Assembly (NCBI RefSeq): GCF_036417845.1
Contig: NC_089994.1
Span: 16,696,001 to 16,760,000 of the forward strand
Direction: 5' to 3'
Length of the DNA: 64,000 bases
DNA from: Apteryx mantelli
Lineage: Eukaryota > Chordata > Aves > Apterygiformes > Apterygidae
The notes beneath the pieces are model-generated. The model saw only the letters and a list, made by a program, of their open reading frames with translations, did no database searches and was not told the origin of the DNA. The position numbers and the translations under genes are program-made. Of the stretch, positions 28,101 to 38,100 are shown piece after piece (the first letter of the stretch is position 1; each line of letters starts with the position of its first letter).

Positions 28101-28662
28101 CTGCTGAAACGCTACCCCTGCCCCAGTTCATCCGACCCCTTGTGCATGTGGGGAGTGAAATGGTAACGGACTTTCCTCTCCAAATTCTCTTTGGGTAAAT
28201 ATACGTTGGTAAATTTGTTCCTTCACATTACACCTACACAGGTAACACTGGCTACAGAAGGAAGCATCAGAAATTGGGGCAGACAGATGAGGCTTTACCC
28301 TGTTGCATAGAAAGAATAAAACCTCTCCTTGAGGGAGCCCTCTGAAGGAAGACCTGCCCTATGCGGGTGTTTTAGTAGGGCAGGGTTTTAATGCTCTCAC
28401 TGACCCTTCTTAGCACTAATCCTGCTTCTGACTGGACTTCTCTGTGCAAGTGGCTCCCCTCTCCCTTACCTGTTGCCGTAGTTAAACACAAAAACCCCTT
28501 GAAACAGAATTGGCTCACTGTTATTTGTCATTTTTTTCCCCTCCTCAGGTTTTTGTGTTGGCTTTCACATTTCTGCTGCTCTTCCTTGGGAACTTCCTCA
28601 CTACTCTCAAAGTGGTGCACACTAAACTCCAGAAAAACAAAGACAAAATGAAGAAGCTGTGA
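13096..28662 (+). CDS. TMEM120B: Transmembrane protein 120B (12 coding exons, complete)
   Basis: The twelve exons are 13096-13164, 15712-15830, 17867-17983, 19253-19312, 19975-20070, 21138-21227, 24895-24960, 25946-26007, 26190-26282, 26826-26890, 27072-27140 and 28549-28662. They total 1,020 nt and 339 residues, the length I recall for human TMEM120B. All introns are GT-AG and phases match throughout. The N-terminus [12 protein letters not shown] matches human TMEM120B (MSGQLERCEREW) rather than TMEM120A. Residues 1-100 are charged and coiled-coil-like. The motif [13 protein letters not shown] follows, then about six membrane segments (near 134-151, 158-175, 194-206, 217-236, 264-290 and 303-325). 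Residues 188-193 (WWVSHH) correspond to the Trp/His region that binds coenzyme A in TMEM120A structures. Family members sit in the inner nuclear membrane and ER and affect fat-cell differentiation; the mechanosensitive-channel role claimed for TMEM120A is disputed. The tail ends KDKMKKL and is lysine-rich. Its 3' neighbour RHOF is convergent. Confidence 0.97.
13239..13445 (+). repeat. Degenerate TTGCT/TTGCA tandem array in TMEM120B intron 1
   Basis: About 200 bp are made almost wholly of variants of TTGCTTTGC and TTGCATTGC, beginning 75 bp after the exon 1 donor. A longer unit of about 50 bp is visible: TTGCATTGCTTTGCCTGGCG begins at 13,321 and again at 13,371. The array gives long cysteine/leucine/alanine open frames on the plus strand and Gln/Lys/Asn-rich ones on the minus strand; these are artefacts of the repeat. 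Confidence 0.85.
13446..15711 (+). other. Remainder of TMEM120B intron 1
   Basis: The first kilobase stays CpG-rich, as the downstream flank of the promoter island, and the rest is ordinary intron. I see no further exon or classifiable repeat apart from an AT-rich T/A run near 14,440-14,475. The acceptor TTGTCCTGCAG ends at 15,711. Confidence 0.6.
15712..15830 (+). CDS. TMEM120B: TMEM120B coding exon 2 (residues 24-62)
   Basis: The exon encodes [12 protein letters not shown] through LKYRLQ, charged heptad-like sequence of the N-terminal coiled coil. It is bordered by CAG and GTAACG and ends after two bases of an arginine codon completed by exon 3. Confidence 0.96.
15831..17866 (+). other. 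TMEM120B intron 2
   Basis: An ordinary intron. A 78-codon open frame at 17,580-17,816 lies close to the acceptor but has no splice-consistent continuation into exon 3 and no family resemblance. Nothing else is recognised. Confidence 0.6.
17867..17983 (+). CDS. TMEM120B: TMEM120B coding exon 3 (residues 63-101)
   Basis: The exon carries the end of the coiled-coil region and the strongly conserved [13 protein letters not shown] motif just before the membrane domain. It is bordered by CCGCAG and GTATGT, and the glycine codon is split with exon 4. Confidence 0.97.
17984..19252 (+). other. TMEM120B intron 3 with a polypyrimidine/polypurine inverted pair
   Basis: The pyrimidine tract at about 18,893-18,920 (runs of TTTTC) is matched by a purine tract at about 18,972-18,990 (runs of GAAAA), so the transcript could pair over roughly 15 bases. 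No exon is seen here. Confidence 0.5.
19253..19312 (+). CDS. TMEM120B: TMEM120B coding exon 4 (residues 102-121)
   Basis: A 60-bp exon encoding [19 protein letters not shown], nearly identical to the remembered human sequence. It is bordered by TCCAG and GTAAGT. Confidence 0.97.
19975..20070 (+). CDS. TMEM120B: TMEM120B coding exon 5 (residues 122-153)
   Basis: The exon encodes [13 protein letters not shown] and the first membrane segment [14 protein letters not shown]. It is bordered by TTACAG and GTAAGC. Confidence 0.97.
21138..21227 (+). CDS. TMEM120B: TMEM120B coding exon 6 (residues 154-183)
   Basis: The exon encodes [18 protein letters not shown] and the loop [11 protein letters not shown], including membrane segment 2. 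It is bordered by AAACAG and GTACCA. Confidence 0.97.
21228..24894 (+). other. TMEM120B intron 6, the longest in the gene
   Basis: About 3.7 kb. It includes a GC-rich patch at 24,160-24,680 with open frames on both strands, none resembling a known protein or carrying splice-consistent borders. I see no nested gene. Confidence 0.55.
24895..24960 (+). CDS. TMEM120B: TMEM120B coding exon 7 (residues 184-205)
   Basis: The exon encodes [20 protein letters not shown]. The Trp-Trp and His-His pairs correspond to the coenzyme A-contacting region of TMEM120A. It is bordered by GTGCAG and GTGAGT. Confidence 0.97.
25946..26007 (+). CDS. TMEM120B: TMEM120B coding exon 8 (residues 206-226)
   Basis: The exon encodes [20 protein letters not shown]. 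It is bordered by TTTCAG and GTGAGT, and its last base starts a serine codon finished by exon 9. Confidence 0.96.
26190..26282 (+). CDS. TMEM120B: TMEM120B coding exon 9 (residues 227-257)
   Basis: The exon encodes [20 protein letters not shown] then [10 protein letters not shown], highly conserved in the family. It is bordered by CTCCAG and GTGAGG. Confidence 0.97.
26826..26890 (+). CDS. TMEM120B: TMEM120B coding exon 10 (residues 258-279)
   Basis: The exon encodes [20 protein letters not shown] then GH, the start of membrane segment 5. It is bordered by TTGCAG and GTAAGT. Confidence 0.97.
27072..27140 (+). CDS. TMEM120B: TMEM120B coding exon 11 (residues 280-302)
   Basis: The exon encodes [20 protein letters not shown] then EWQ. 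It is bordered by TTTTAG and GTGGGT. Confidence 0.97.
28549..28662 (+). CDS. TMEM120B: TMEM120B coding exon 12 (residues 303-339 and stop)
   Basis: The exon encodes [20 protein letters not shown], the last membrane segment, then [17 protein letters not shown] and TGA. The acceptor is CCTCAG. Confidence 0.97.
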   Translation, partial: VFVLAFTFLLLFLGNFLTTLKVVHTKLQKNKDKMKKL

Positions 28663-29439
28663 ACCAGCAGCGGTGTGAAGGATGCTGACACAGGAGCTCA
28701 TCTGCCCTCCGCCTGCGGCAGGCGCTCAGTGTTCGGACTGAACCTGCTGAACCGCAGCCGCGCTGTGAACAGGCCCTGGAAGGAATCGTCGCTGTGTTTG
28801 GCGAAGGATATGAACTCTTCCAGCACAGACTCAGTATTACGCAAGCATGGCTCTCCAGTCTGCAGTTCTGCTATTTATGTATATTTAATACAAAACATGT
28901 TTGCTTTTGGTTTTTCTGTATATACAGCAGCATGCACCTGCCAGAGGGAGTGCCAGTATTGGGAGAATGTGGGATCTACTGTAATTCCAGTTCTGGAATA
29001 ATCTCTAATGCTTTCCTCCTCAGTTTTATTATTTAAATTTGGGGTATTGGATTTGCAAAGCTTTATAAATGCTCTAGGTCGATCAGTAATACAGACTGAA
29101 TGCTGTTTTTAAAGGCATTTGTTTAAGGCTTATTTTCAGTTGGCAATACTAACCTGTGTGTACTGTGGGGAGAAAAAAAAAAAATCTTTGAACCATACTG
29201 CTGCTATATACACTTTTAAAAAGCTATTAATGAAGAGAAATCCTCTTCTAAAAACAACAAAAAAAAAAAAAAAGCAAGCAAAACTAGCTGTTAAATGGCA
29301 AGGAAATCTGCTCACTCTCTTCCAGAGAGACCAGGTAATCTGTCCAGGCCTGGAAAAGACCTAAAACAAATCACACAATATGCAGCTGGTTCAGCCCCTT
29401 TTTAATAACAAAAATACTGCCCTTTGGGTTGGATCTTTT

Positions 29440-29474
29440 CTTTTTTTTTTTTTTTTTGAGAGAGAGAGAGAGAC
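29440..29474 (+). repeat. T tract joined to (GA)n microsatellite
   Basis: About seventeen T residues run into GAGAGAGAGAGAGAGA. This simple-sequence DNA lies inside the presumed TMEM120B 3' UTR and is likely polymorphic in length. Confidence 0.8.
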
Positions 29475-30059
29475 TCTGCTTTTCCTGAAAATGACCCTGA
29501 TCATTGGCAGTAGGTGCAGTAGCCACTGCCCTTCAGTTTCTGCTTTCAGTATTTTTTGCTCCCAGTGCCATTCTGGAAAGCTGGTGAAGACAGACTAAGC
29601 ATAAATACGAAATACTTCCTTTAGATACCATGCTTTTGCCATTATGGGTTATCAAGCTGACAAGAGTTAAGAGAACATAAACACTCCGTCAGAAGTTTGG
29701 CTGAGGAGAAATATTGACTCTCCTTAACTCCTTGTGCTTCTTGAACTTAAATTTACTCACTCAAATACAGCTTGTTTGGGTGTTTAACATCTGTACCTCC
29801 TAAACCCAGTTTCAATATTGTGAGCTGCTTTATGCAGCATATTTCTCAACTATAAGAATTTTCTTTGTGCTAGCCCAGTGTCCAGATTGGGCAAATGGCT
29901 TTGGCAGAACATGATCGGAAAATTATGCCCTTCTCCCAGTAAGAGTGCTCACAAAGAAATATATATGCACTATAGATTTTAAATGGTTTCATCAATTATT
30001 TTGTTGCTGCAAGGCTAGCAAAATTACCTTTACAGTGTTGCTGTCCTGTGGGCATGAAC

Positions 30060-30065
30060 AATAAA
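30060..30065 (+). terminator. Candidate TMEM120B poly(A) signal AATAAA
   Basis: This is the first AATAAA after the TMEM120B stop codon, about 1.4 kb downstream, with GT-rich sequence following within 50 bases. Further plus-strand AATAAA hexamers at 31,193 and 31,612 would, if used, put the transcript into RHOF 3' sequence. Confidence 0.55.
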
Positions 30066-30085
30066 TTTCAATTTGCATATTTTGA

Positions 30086-31180
30086 ACAAGTTTCACACTA
30101 GCTGGGCTGTATCTTTCTGCATTAACGCTTGACTTTTGCACACACTATGAGGTTTTTTTGGAACTCTCCATTTATGAAATGTAAACTCTTTATTCTGAGA
30201 GCAATGCTGGAACCTGCTGGATCCCAACAGTGGAACTGGTGCTGCAGGGGTGAGGTAGCTCTGCGCATGGGAAGTAATTTGGATTCTGCAGTATGAGAGA
30301 CTCAGGTTATAGAACCAAGGAAAGATTCCAGCCATAGAACTGAGTGCAAGTGCAGTAACTTTCTGTTAATATGTGTTTCAATTACGTGCTGGGTAAGGTG
30401 ACATAGGGTTCTGTTATCTTTTAGTGACAAATGTCTTCCCATGGAGAAAGGGCACAATTCCTGAAATGGAGGTTTTCCTATAGTCATCAGAGGTGCACAG
30501 ACTAGTAGTCTGTCATCGTATATTTTGTTTTCATTTTCCATTTTAAGCTCACAGGGATTCACAAACTTTAACTTGGAACAAGTTGGGGAAAAAAAAAGAT
30601 TTCAAGGATGAAGATCTGTTTATCCCACATGTAAAACAAGAATGATGGCTCGCTCCAAAGCAGGGTTTTTCACCAGCTGGTCACCAGCAGAGGACAAAGT
30701 TGCTCTTAACCCATATGACCTACAGTTACCTGCCTATACATGCAGGTGTTTGGTCTAGTAGTAAAAATCCTGGCATGCACTGCTCAAACTTCTTGGCAAG
30801 ATTGTGCCTTTTTACCACTATGAGTCCTGTGTATTCTCGCTTAGCATGGGCAGTCATTTGACTTATGCAGAAAACTTTCACTACCACCACCTATACTGCG
30901 GAAACTTCTCCTCCCCCCTCACAGGTTTAGTTCAAACTAGCAATTGCTCCTGAAATCTGAGATCTTACTGTATGATGATGTGCAAAAGAACTGAGATTTG
31001 AGGCACAGGTACTAGGTTGTTCAGTGGGAGAAACCAATGATGTCCTTCAACAGACAACTGACACCTTCATCACAAAGGGAGAATTTATTTCACAGCAGTA
31101 GAGATCATTTCATCAGCTAATGAGCAGGGGTTGTCCTGCTAAGTACTTCTCTGCCCCTAGCATGCACCCACATTTGCATC
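30086..31180. other. Tail-to-tail spacer between TMEM120B and RHOF
   Basis: About 1.1 kb between the likely 3' ends of two convergent genes. No gene or repeat is recognised. Minus-strand AATAAA hexamers (TTTATT on the plus strand) at 31,084 and 30,189 are alternative RHOF 3' ends. Confidence 0.5.
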
Positions 31181-31207
31181 TGTCATGTATTAAATAAATT
31201 GCAGGAG

Positions 31208-31213
31208 TTTATT
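31208..31213 (-). terminator. Candidate RHOF poly(A) signal
   Basis: TTTATT on the plus strand is AATAAA on the RHOF strand and is the first one after the RHOF stop, giving a 3' UTR of about 0.75 kb. A plus-strand AATAAA lies only 15 bp away at 31,193. Confidence 0.5.
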
Positions 31214-31971
31214 GTAAAACTGACTTTATATTGCACGGAGTAGCTGCTTCAAGTGTTTCTGACCTTCAGTGCTGTAGACTAAATATTTCCCACGATACTC
31301 CACTTCTGAATTGGAGCAACTGGTATATATCCAATGATGAGTAACGCTTTCTGTTATGGCAACAGGCCTTGCAAGGAGTCCCCTAAAGGAGCAGCTCTGC
31401 AAAGCTGGTGCAATGATAAAGGAGTGGATGCTTTGCCTGTGCAGTCTAGGGGACAGCTTCAGGCTAACTCAGTTCACTGTCATTGAGTAAACTAAGTTTA
31501 TATCAATATTTTCAAATTAATTCCTGTCCTCTCTAAATGTGCTGCTGTAACATCAGTTCTTCTGAGAGAAGTGGCCTTTCTAGCTTTTCTGCTTAAATTT
31601 AGTTACCAAGGCAATAAATTGTGGCCAAAATGTACCACAACTAATTTCCAGAGAAAAAACTAATCAAGTCAGATAGCAGCAGTCACTGTTCAATGCAGTT
31701 TACAGTGGATCCAAGAACTCATTGGTGGTTGTTTATGGTTAGGAGCAAAAGCCAGATGGACAAAGGTATGTGCCACCAGTTAACTTCGATAAAGAGCTTT
31801 GAAAATTATATGAGAGCAGTTCAACGAAAGTGCAAAAATATTAAAAAGTTAAAACTTAAAAATCACTGTAGGAATAAAAACATGTAATGGGGGGGGGGGG
31901 GAAAGGTCTTTAAAGTTATACTGTTGCTAAAATGTGAATCACTTGGCTGCAATGCTCATTTGCAGTCCAGA
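31214..31971 (-). other. Probable RHOF 3' UTR
   Basis: Sequence between the RHOF stop codon and its first poly(A) signal on the minus strand. It holds a run of about thirteen G residues at 31,889-31,901, read as poly-C in the RHOF transcript. No other feature is seen. Confidence 0.5.
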
Positions 31972-32136
31972 TCATAGCATTGAACACACTGTCCGTTTCT
32001 TTTGGCGTTTGGCTTTTTTCATGGCATTTAGTGCAATGGTTGTTGCTTCTTTAAAAACATTTTCTACGTTTTCACGACATTTTGCTGAGCACTCCAGATA
32101 AACTTCTGCATTAATCTGCTGACAAGCTGTTTCACC
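31972..32136 (-). CDS. RHOF: RHOF coding exon 5 (residues 170-223 and stop)
   Basis: The exon encodes [19 protein letters not shown] through the polybasic tail and CAAX box CSML, then TGA. The acceptor on the minus strand is TTCCAG. Human RHOF ends CLLL, so the two middle CAAX residues differ while the prenyl-selecting Leu is kept. Confidence 0.97.
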   Translation of the reverse strand, partial: GETACQQINAEVYLECSAKCRENVENVFKEATTIALNAMKKAKRQKKRTVCSML

Positions 32137-35100
32137 CTGGAAAGAATAAAAGGAAAGAGAAGATGTAAACCTGAAGTTTGGGAGGGGAAGGAAGGTGAGA
32201 TGGGGAAGAAAGAAGCTGCTGCTTCTGATATAGTGCTAAGGCGTAAGTGGTACTTCTAATAAATTGTGAGTCACTGGTAAAGAAACTTTTTTTTTTCCCT
32301 CCTAAGTTGATCTAGAAGCTGGCCCAGGAGTTCAGTGCATTAGAGGCTCTAAGCTGCAGACTGCTGATAGCGTACAGTCTCAGTGTTAAGTTCCTTTAAA
32401 AGAAATGCTGTGATAGATCAAGTGAGAATTAAGATATCCAAATAGGGTGTTTTTTCAGCACATGGCCCTGACCACAATTAGTATGTGATGTTACCTTCTG
32501 GAGTTTGCAAGCTCCAGCAATGAGTGTCATGTACAAGATCAGAATCTGGACCAACGTCCGTGTTTGTTTTGCTGGTGCTACGTACAGGAACCTTAACTTC
32601 TGCTTTGGAGCATCACTGGCTCCGCAGAAATCCTAATACACAAATGGGTGCCTGCACGTCTCTAAACCTTACCCAAATGTGTGTGATGGAAACAGCCTAG
32701 AATCTAAAGCACTTGCATGCAATCCTGGTTGTGTGAAATCACTACAGGCAAAACAAAGTGATTTCTTACTTTGTTTGTGATCCTTTTATTGTCACGCAGT
32801 GTCAGCCCCCGTTTTGAGTGCTTGTGATCACGCCTTGGCGTGTGTTTCAGGTCTGCAATGCACAGCTCACAAACTGCGTTTATTCATTATAAGCCCTGGA
32901 AGTGGGGTCACTTGAGCACTCGGACTTCTATAGGGGGGTTTTTCTTCAGCATATTTAAGCAAAATATGTCTCCTTCTAGTCGTTTGCAAGCTACTGTTCA
33001 GCTCCTCTGTGCCTAGCATCAGGAACATCATGTTGTGCGACTCAAGATGCCATGAGCTGTAAAAGACTGAGGTAGCGTATATTTAAGGTGTGTGTCGGGG
33101 GGGAGAAGTGGGAGGACTTGCATGGGAGACCAAGACTGTATGTCATATGGGCCATGGAATTTAACTGCATGCTTGCTGCTGCCTGCCACAAGTGTTAGCT
33201 TCACTTCACCTTCTCTCCTTCAGGCTTACGCTCATGAGCTTCCCCTCTCTTATGTGAGCATTTGTGTGATGAGCTGCTTGGGGGATGGAGGGGGAATCAG
33301 GCCACTCTGAGGCAGTAACAGCGCCAGATGTGAGGCCTCAGCAGACTTGCCCTGTATCTCAAGTGCAAGAGTGATGAAGGGAGTTATTAATGCAAATGAG
33401 AGACAATCTGCAGATGTTCATGAAGCAATTGGACAGGCATCTCTTCTTGTGCACAAAGAAGAAAAAGAAGTCCTAGAATGGTTTAGTGGTGAGGCAGCAG
33501 CAGTTCCTTTTCACGGTGTTTAGAAAAATAAGTGATTCATTCAAGGTCTTTGTGCAGTTAACCTTGTTTCCCAGGCTTGCGTCTAGAATAGTTCAAAAAC
33601 CCTGAGATGAGAGGTGAAGGATGACTCTGTAGTAAAAGTAAAAAGCAGGGAGGTGGGAGATCAGAGCAGAAAGGTCTTGTGTGACACGGGATGAGCTGTT
33701 CCACTGCTGACTAATGTTGCTCCTGTACCTAGGACAGCTATGCCCGTCATGTAATACTAGTTGTGAGGCTCAGTGCTTTGTAATGCTTAAATTGAAAACA
33801 CTTGATAATATGCAGTATCTTATTACTTCAGATTAGTTTAGAGACTTCAGAGAAAGGTTTCCTATGTTAGAAAAGCCTTACAGATGTTTTTGCTATTGTC
33901 CTTGAAAGGATTTATTTTTAAATATGGTTTGTGAAACACATTTTTTCTAGAACAGTCAATATTTTTAATACAGTAACATGTATCCTAGTGTCTCCAGTCT
34001 TTCTCACAACCCTGATCAAAGTATCAGTGATGGAAGCAATGCATTGTAACAAGAATTATGGAGGGAGCCTGACAAACTTGTTGGGGCCTACAAATTCATA
34101 ACAGTAATAACCCAGCTGTGAAAGGAAACAAGAATGAGATGTAATGAGCCTAGAAGAGAGAGACACAAATGACCAACACTTGCTGCTCTCCTTAGGCTGG
34201 AAGGAAAATCTCAGTCTTGATACTAGGTTTAGTTAGTAGTGTCCTTTCAGACCCCCCAAGATATGCAAAACGCTCATCAAATTTCTCTTTACTTTAGTAT
34301 GAAAAATGGGCAGTGATCTGGCCACTTTCAAAAAGGACTTGCAGAAACCCCTGTTAGTGCTGACTGTCAATAACTTATAATCTGGACATTGTGTTCACCT
34401 GATTTTGGAATATCTGTGTTTGCAACTTGTTAGCAATGATGCCACTAAAATAAGTGTGCTTCGTCTCTTGCACAGAAGACAGACACTTTAAATGCAGTTG
34501 TATTTACCTGGTTGTAAGTAATAGGCTCCTGCTGAGAGGCCCGGAGCTTACGCAACTGTTCTTTGTCTTTCCGGAGGTCTGTCTTGCAGCCGATCAGTAC
34601 GAGAGGGGCACCGTGGCAGAAGTGACTCACTTCAGGATACCACTGATAGTAGAAAAACAAAACTTTTACATCCTTTTTTCAGAAATCAAAACAATAAAGT
34701 CAAGGAACAGAGTTAGCACTTAATATGCACTGCAATTTCAGAGTTTTGAAAGTCCTTATTCTAGCGCTAGGGCACAAAATGTGTGAATTTACAGAAACAT
34801 TCAAAAGTCCTAACAGAAGTCAGTTGCTTTATAAAAGCATAGGCAGCGTATGCCACTATGACAAAGCGCTTACTTAAAAGCTGTTTAAATTCGGAAGAAC
34901 ACCTCTGAAGTCACACGTAAGAACAGAATCTGGACCGAGTCTTGTTTTGTTTTGCTGGTGCTATATACAGGAACCCCAAGTTCTGCTTTGGAGCATTACA
35001 AGGGCTCAGCAGAAATCCTATTACAGACAGTGGGTGCTTATGTATCTCTTAAATGTATCTAAATATGTATATAATGGAAGTAGACTTAAATTTAAAATAT

Positions 35101-38100
35101 TTGTATGCAGTCTTGGTTTTGTGACATTGCTATAGATGAAACAGTGATTTCACGCTTGGTTTGTGATCCTTTTAGTGTAGTGCAGAGCCAACCCCCAATT
35201 CTGAGCACTTGTGAGCCTTCGAGAGGCGAGTCCCAAGTCTAAGGACTGTGACCCATAGCTCAATGCACGATGAATGGTCTGGGCATTTATAAGCCTTGGG
35301 TACAGGACTACTAAAAGCCATCAGCTTTTTGATTCTGACACCTTGTCATACATTTGACACATTTAATTCATATAAAAGTTTAAAGCAGTTATGAAAACCT
35401 CTTACCTTAACTACTACGTTATCATAGCTAGTGGGATTCATGACATCATAGCAAATTAACACTACATTTGTGTTCTGGTAAGAAAGTGGTCGTAGCCGAT
35501 CGTAGTCCTCCTGCCCTGAAACACAGAGAAAGTTTTGGATGAAAGAAATCTGTCCTTGACAGACAATATGATAGGAACACGTAAAGATAAATACTTGATC
35601 TCAAGAACAGGAATTACTCTAATTGCACAGACTGAAACATTTCCATTTTTGTAAAATTCCCTCCCTTAAATGCAGGAGATTCCTCTTCAGTGACAAAGCT
35701 GATGCTTTTGAATACAAAATGTTTCCTTAGGAAGTTTTAATAAAAAGGATGCTTTGTCCAGCTATTAAGTATTTAGAAGCAGTTTTAATCACTGATTGCC
35801 AAGTTGTTGCTCACAAGTATAATCAGCAAGAGGAATTTGATAGTCATTGATTAAAATGTTTGCAGTTTGGCAGTGGCTTCATTCCCCCAGATGTATTTGC
35901 ACGTGCAGTGTTGTGAAGAGAAAAAACACTATCTGCTGGACACGAATGCTGAAGTAAGAAAGCTAAGTGGCAGCCTTGCATTTCCTAGCCCTGCGAGCTG
36001 AGAGGAAGCCGCGATTAGCGTGCTGTTCCTTCAGCACCTGCGCCCTCTGTGCCCACGTTCTACTAGCAGCAAGCAGCTGATTTTACAAGACACACAGCAA
36101 CATGAACCAGCCTTAACTGATCTTTGAAGCAGGACTTCTCAGCAGGTCTTAGGGCTGCTGCTGAATTCTGGGAAAGCATGGGATTATTCTGAGTTCTGAT
36201 TAGCAATATTGCAGCACATGATCAGACAAGAAGCGAATTTGCTTCAGTCCTGTACTCTTCCCCTTTCCTTGCTGTACCTGACTTAGCAGTCATCACAACG
36301 CTGGGCTCTGAAGGTGTCTCGCTTTTGAGAGGGCAAGTTCAAGAAACCCAGCAACTACCAGAGATGGCTGGCAGATCAGAAAACAAATCTTTTTCATTTG
36401 AGATGTTTTTCAGAGACATTATTAAGGAAGAAACCACCATTTAAACAGAGAGTAGAAGATCTGTTTACCACTTAAATGCTGCCCTGGGAATCAGGTATGT
36501 CTCTGTGACACACTGTATTTCCAAAATGAGCATTGGGAATGTTAGTCCTTTGCCTGATCACCGCACTATATATACTGGGCTGTTATTCTGCCAGCTCCCT
36601 GCCCTACAGAAGTTACACATCTTAAATATTTGCATTGGCAAATCAAATGAAGGGATGTTAAAAATGTAAACATTCTCTCCAACTTTATATCAACTATTCC
36701 TTATCTTGGTACCCAGCTCTGTTCTAAGTCACATACTCGTTACTCTAGCCAACATGCTTGTCTCAAGTTACTTCTGAAGATGCCCAGCAACTCTCCACAC
36801 TACTTTGTCATCCCTCTTATTTTAAACCATGGATTGAGAGACAGATTATTACAAGGCAATCCCTGCTGGATAAGCCATTTCTTAGTTTGCCTGAGATGTT
36901 TGTAAAAAAGGAATTTTAAGTTTGGACCACTCACTGTATTTGAGCTCCCATAAGAGCAGCACGTTCCATGGGTGACATACAGAACAAAGAAGGATTGATC
37001 CCTCAAGGCTTAATCCAAAAATAATAGACAATTGACAAAATTATGCACGTTGTATAAACATTCAGAGCAAAGACTGTACTGTTTAGCCATTCTTATTCTC
37101 CCAAATCCATCTACTTGTTTGCAACTGATTTACCGTTTTGTTGCTGAGATAATCCTCTAAATACATTAAATGCATCAGGTGCCAAACTTTTTTTTCTACT
37201 TATTTCCCCAGTGTTATGTGCTGGATACTTTTTTCCCTTTCAAATTCATGCCTCTGAGCCGCTAAAAAGGTAGCTTGTAAAATCAAGTTATCAAATCCTC
37301 CAAGTTACTGCTGGCAGTTTGAGAGGCAGAGAGGAGCATCCCATTTGAATAACCCACACGAGCTTGCCTGAAGTCAGAACATACTGCTATAACCACGCTC
37401 TCCTGGGTAGGATGACAGAAGTGTCTTTGTGACACAGATGTGCTGTGTTGTAAGCCAAAAAATACAGATATGATTGCCCCAGTGAACTGCACCTTCATCT
37501 TCAAAATCAGCTTTGCAGTTAAGACTTTGAAGTAAACTGAGAAAATAAATGCATGAGAAAGTACTGCTCTGTAAAATGCAAATGCTTCCTTCATGTTTGA
37601 AATGTCAAACACAGAGCACAGGACAAGGTAAAATGCAGAGACCACAGCGGCAAGGTTAGATGGTACATTGTTTAACTTGTACTGTGGTGAGATAATTGCA
37701 GCTTTCACTTGGAAGGAGAGGAAGCTATTCTTTAAGAGTTTAAACTACAGTTCTTCAGTTGTTGTGGGTGTAACAGGATCCAGATCAGGTTGTAAGTGTC
37801 TGAACATCAACAGCTCTCTTCCAAGAACCTTATTGAAAACGTTTCCTTTCACAGCCTCTCCTTAAGCACTGCTGATGAAATGCAAAAAAGCACCTGGGAG
37901 ACTTTTTTTTTCTATAAAGTTGCTCAGTCTGTGGCCAGAGTTTATTTGGCACAGATTTAGGTCTTCTAGTAGAAGAGTTTTAAAATGAAGGACCAGGGCT
38001 GAACCTAAGTGGTTACTGAATGTACATGCAAAACCCCTGAGCGTGTGTTCCTTCAAGCACTTTTTTTTGTTTTCTTTCCCCAGTTACAAAGCATCCTGTG

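Larger units (their letters stand above)
28663..30085 (+). other. Probable TMEM120B 3' UTR
   Basis: It follows the TGA and runs to the first canonical poly(A) signal. It contains an A tract near 29,261-29,273 and a T tract running into a GA repeat at 29,440-29,474. Its exact 3' end is inferred. Confidence 0.6.
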
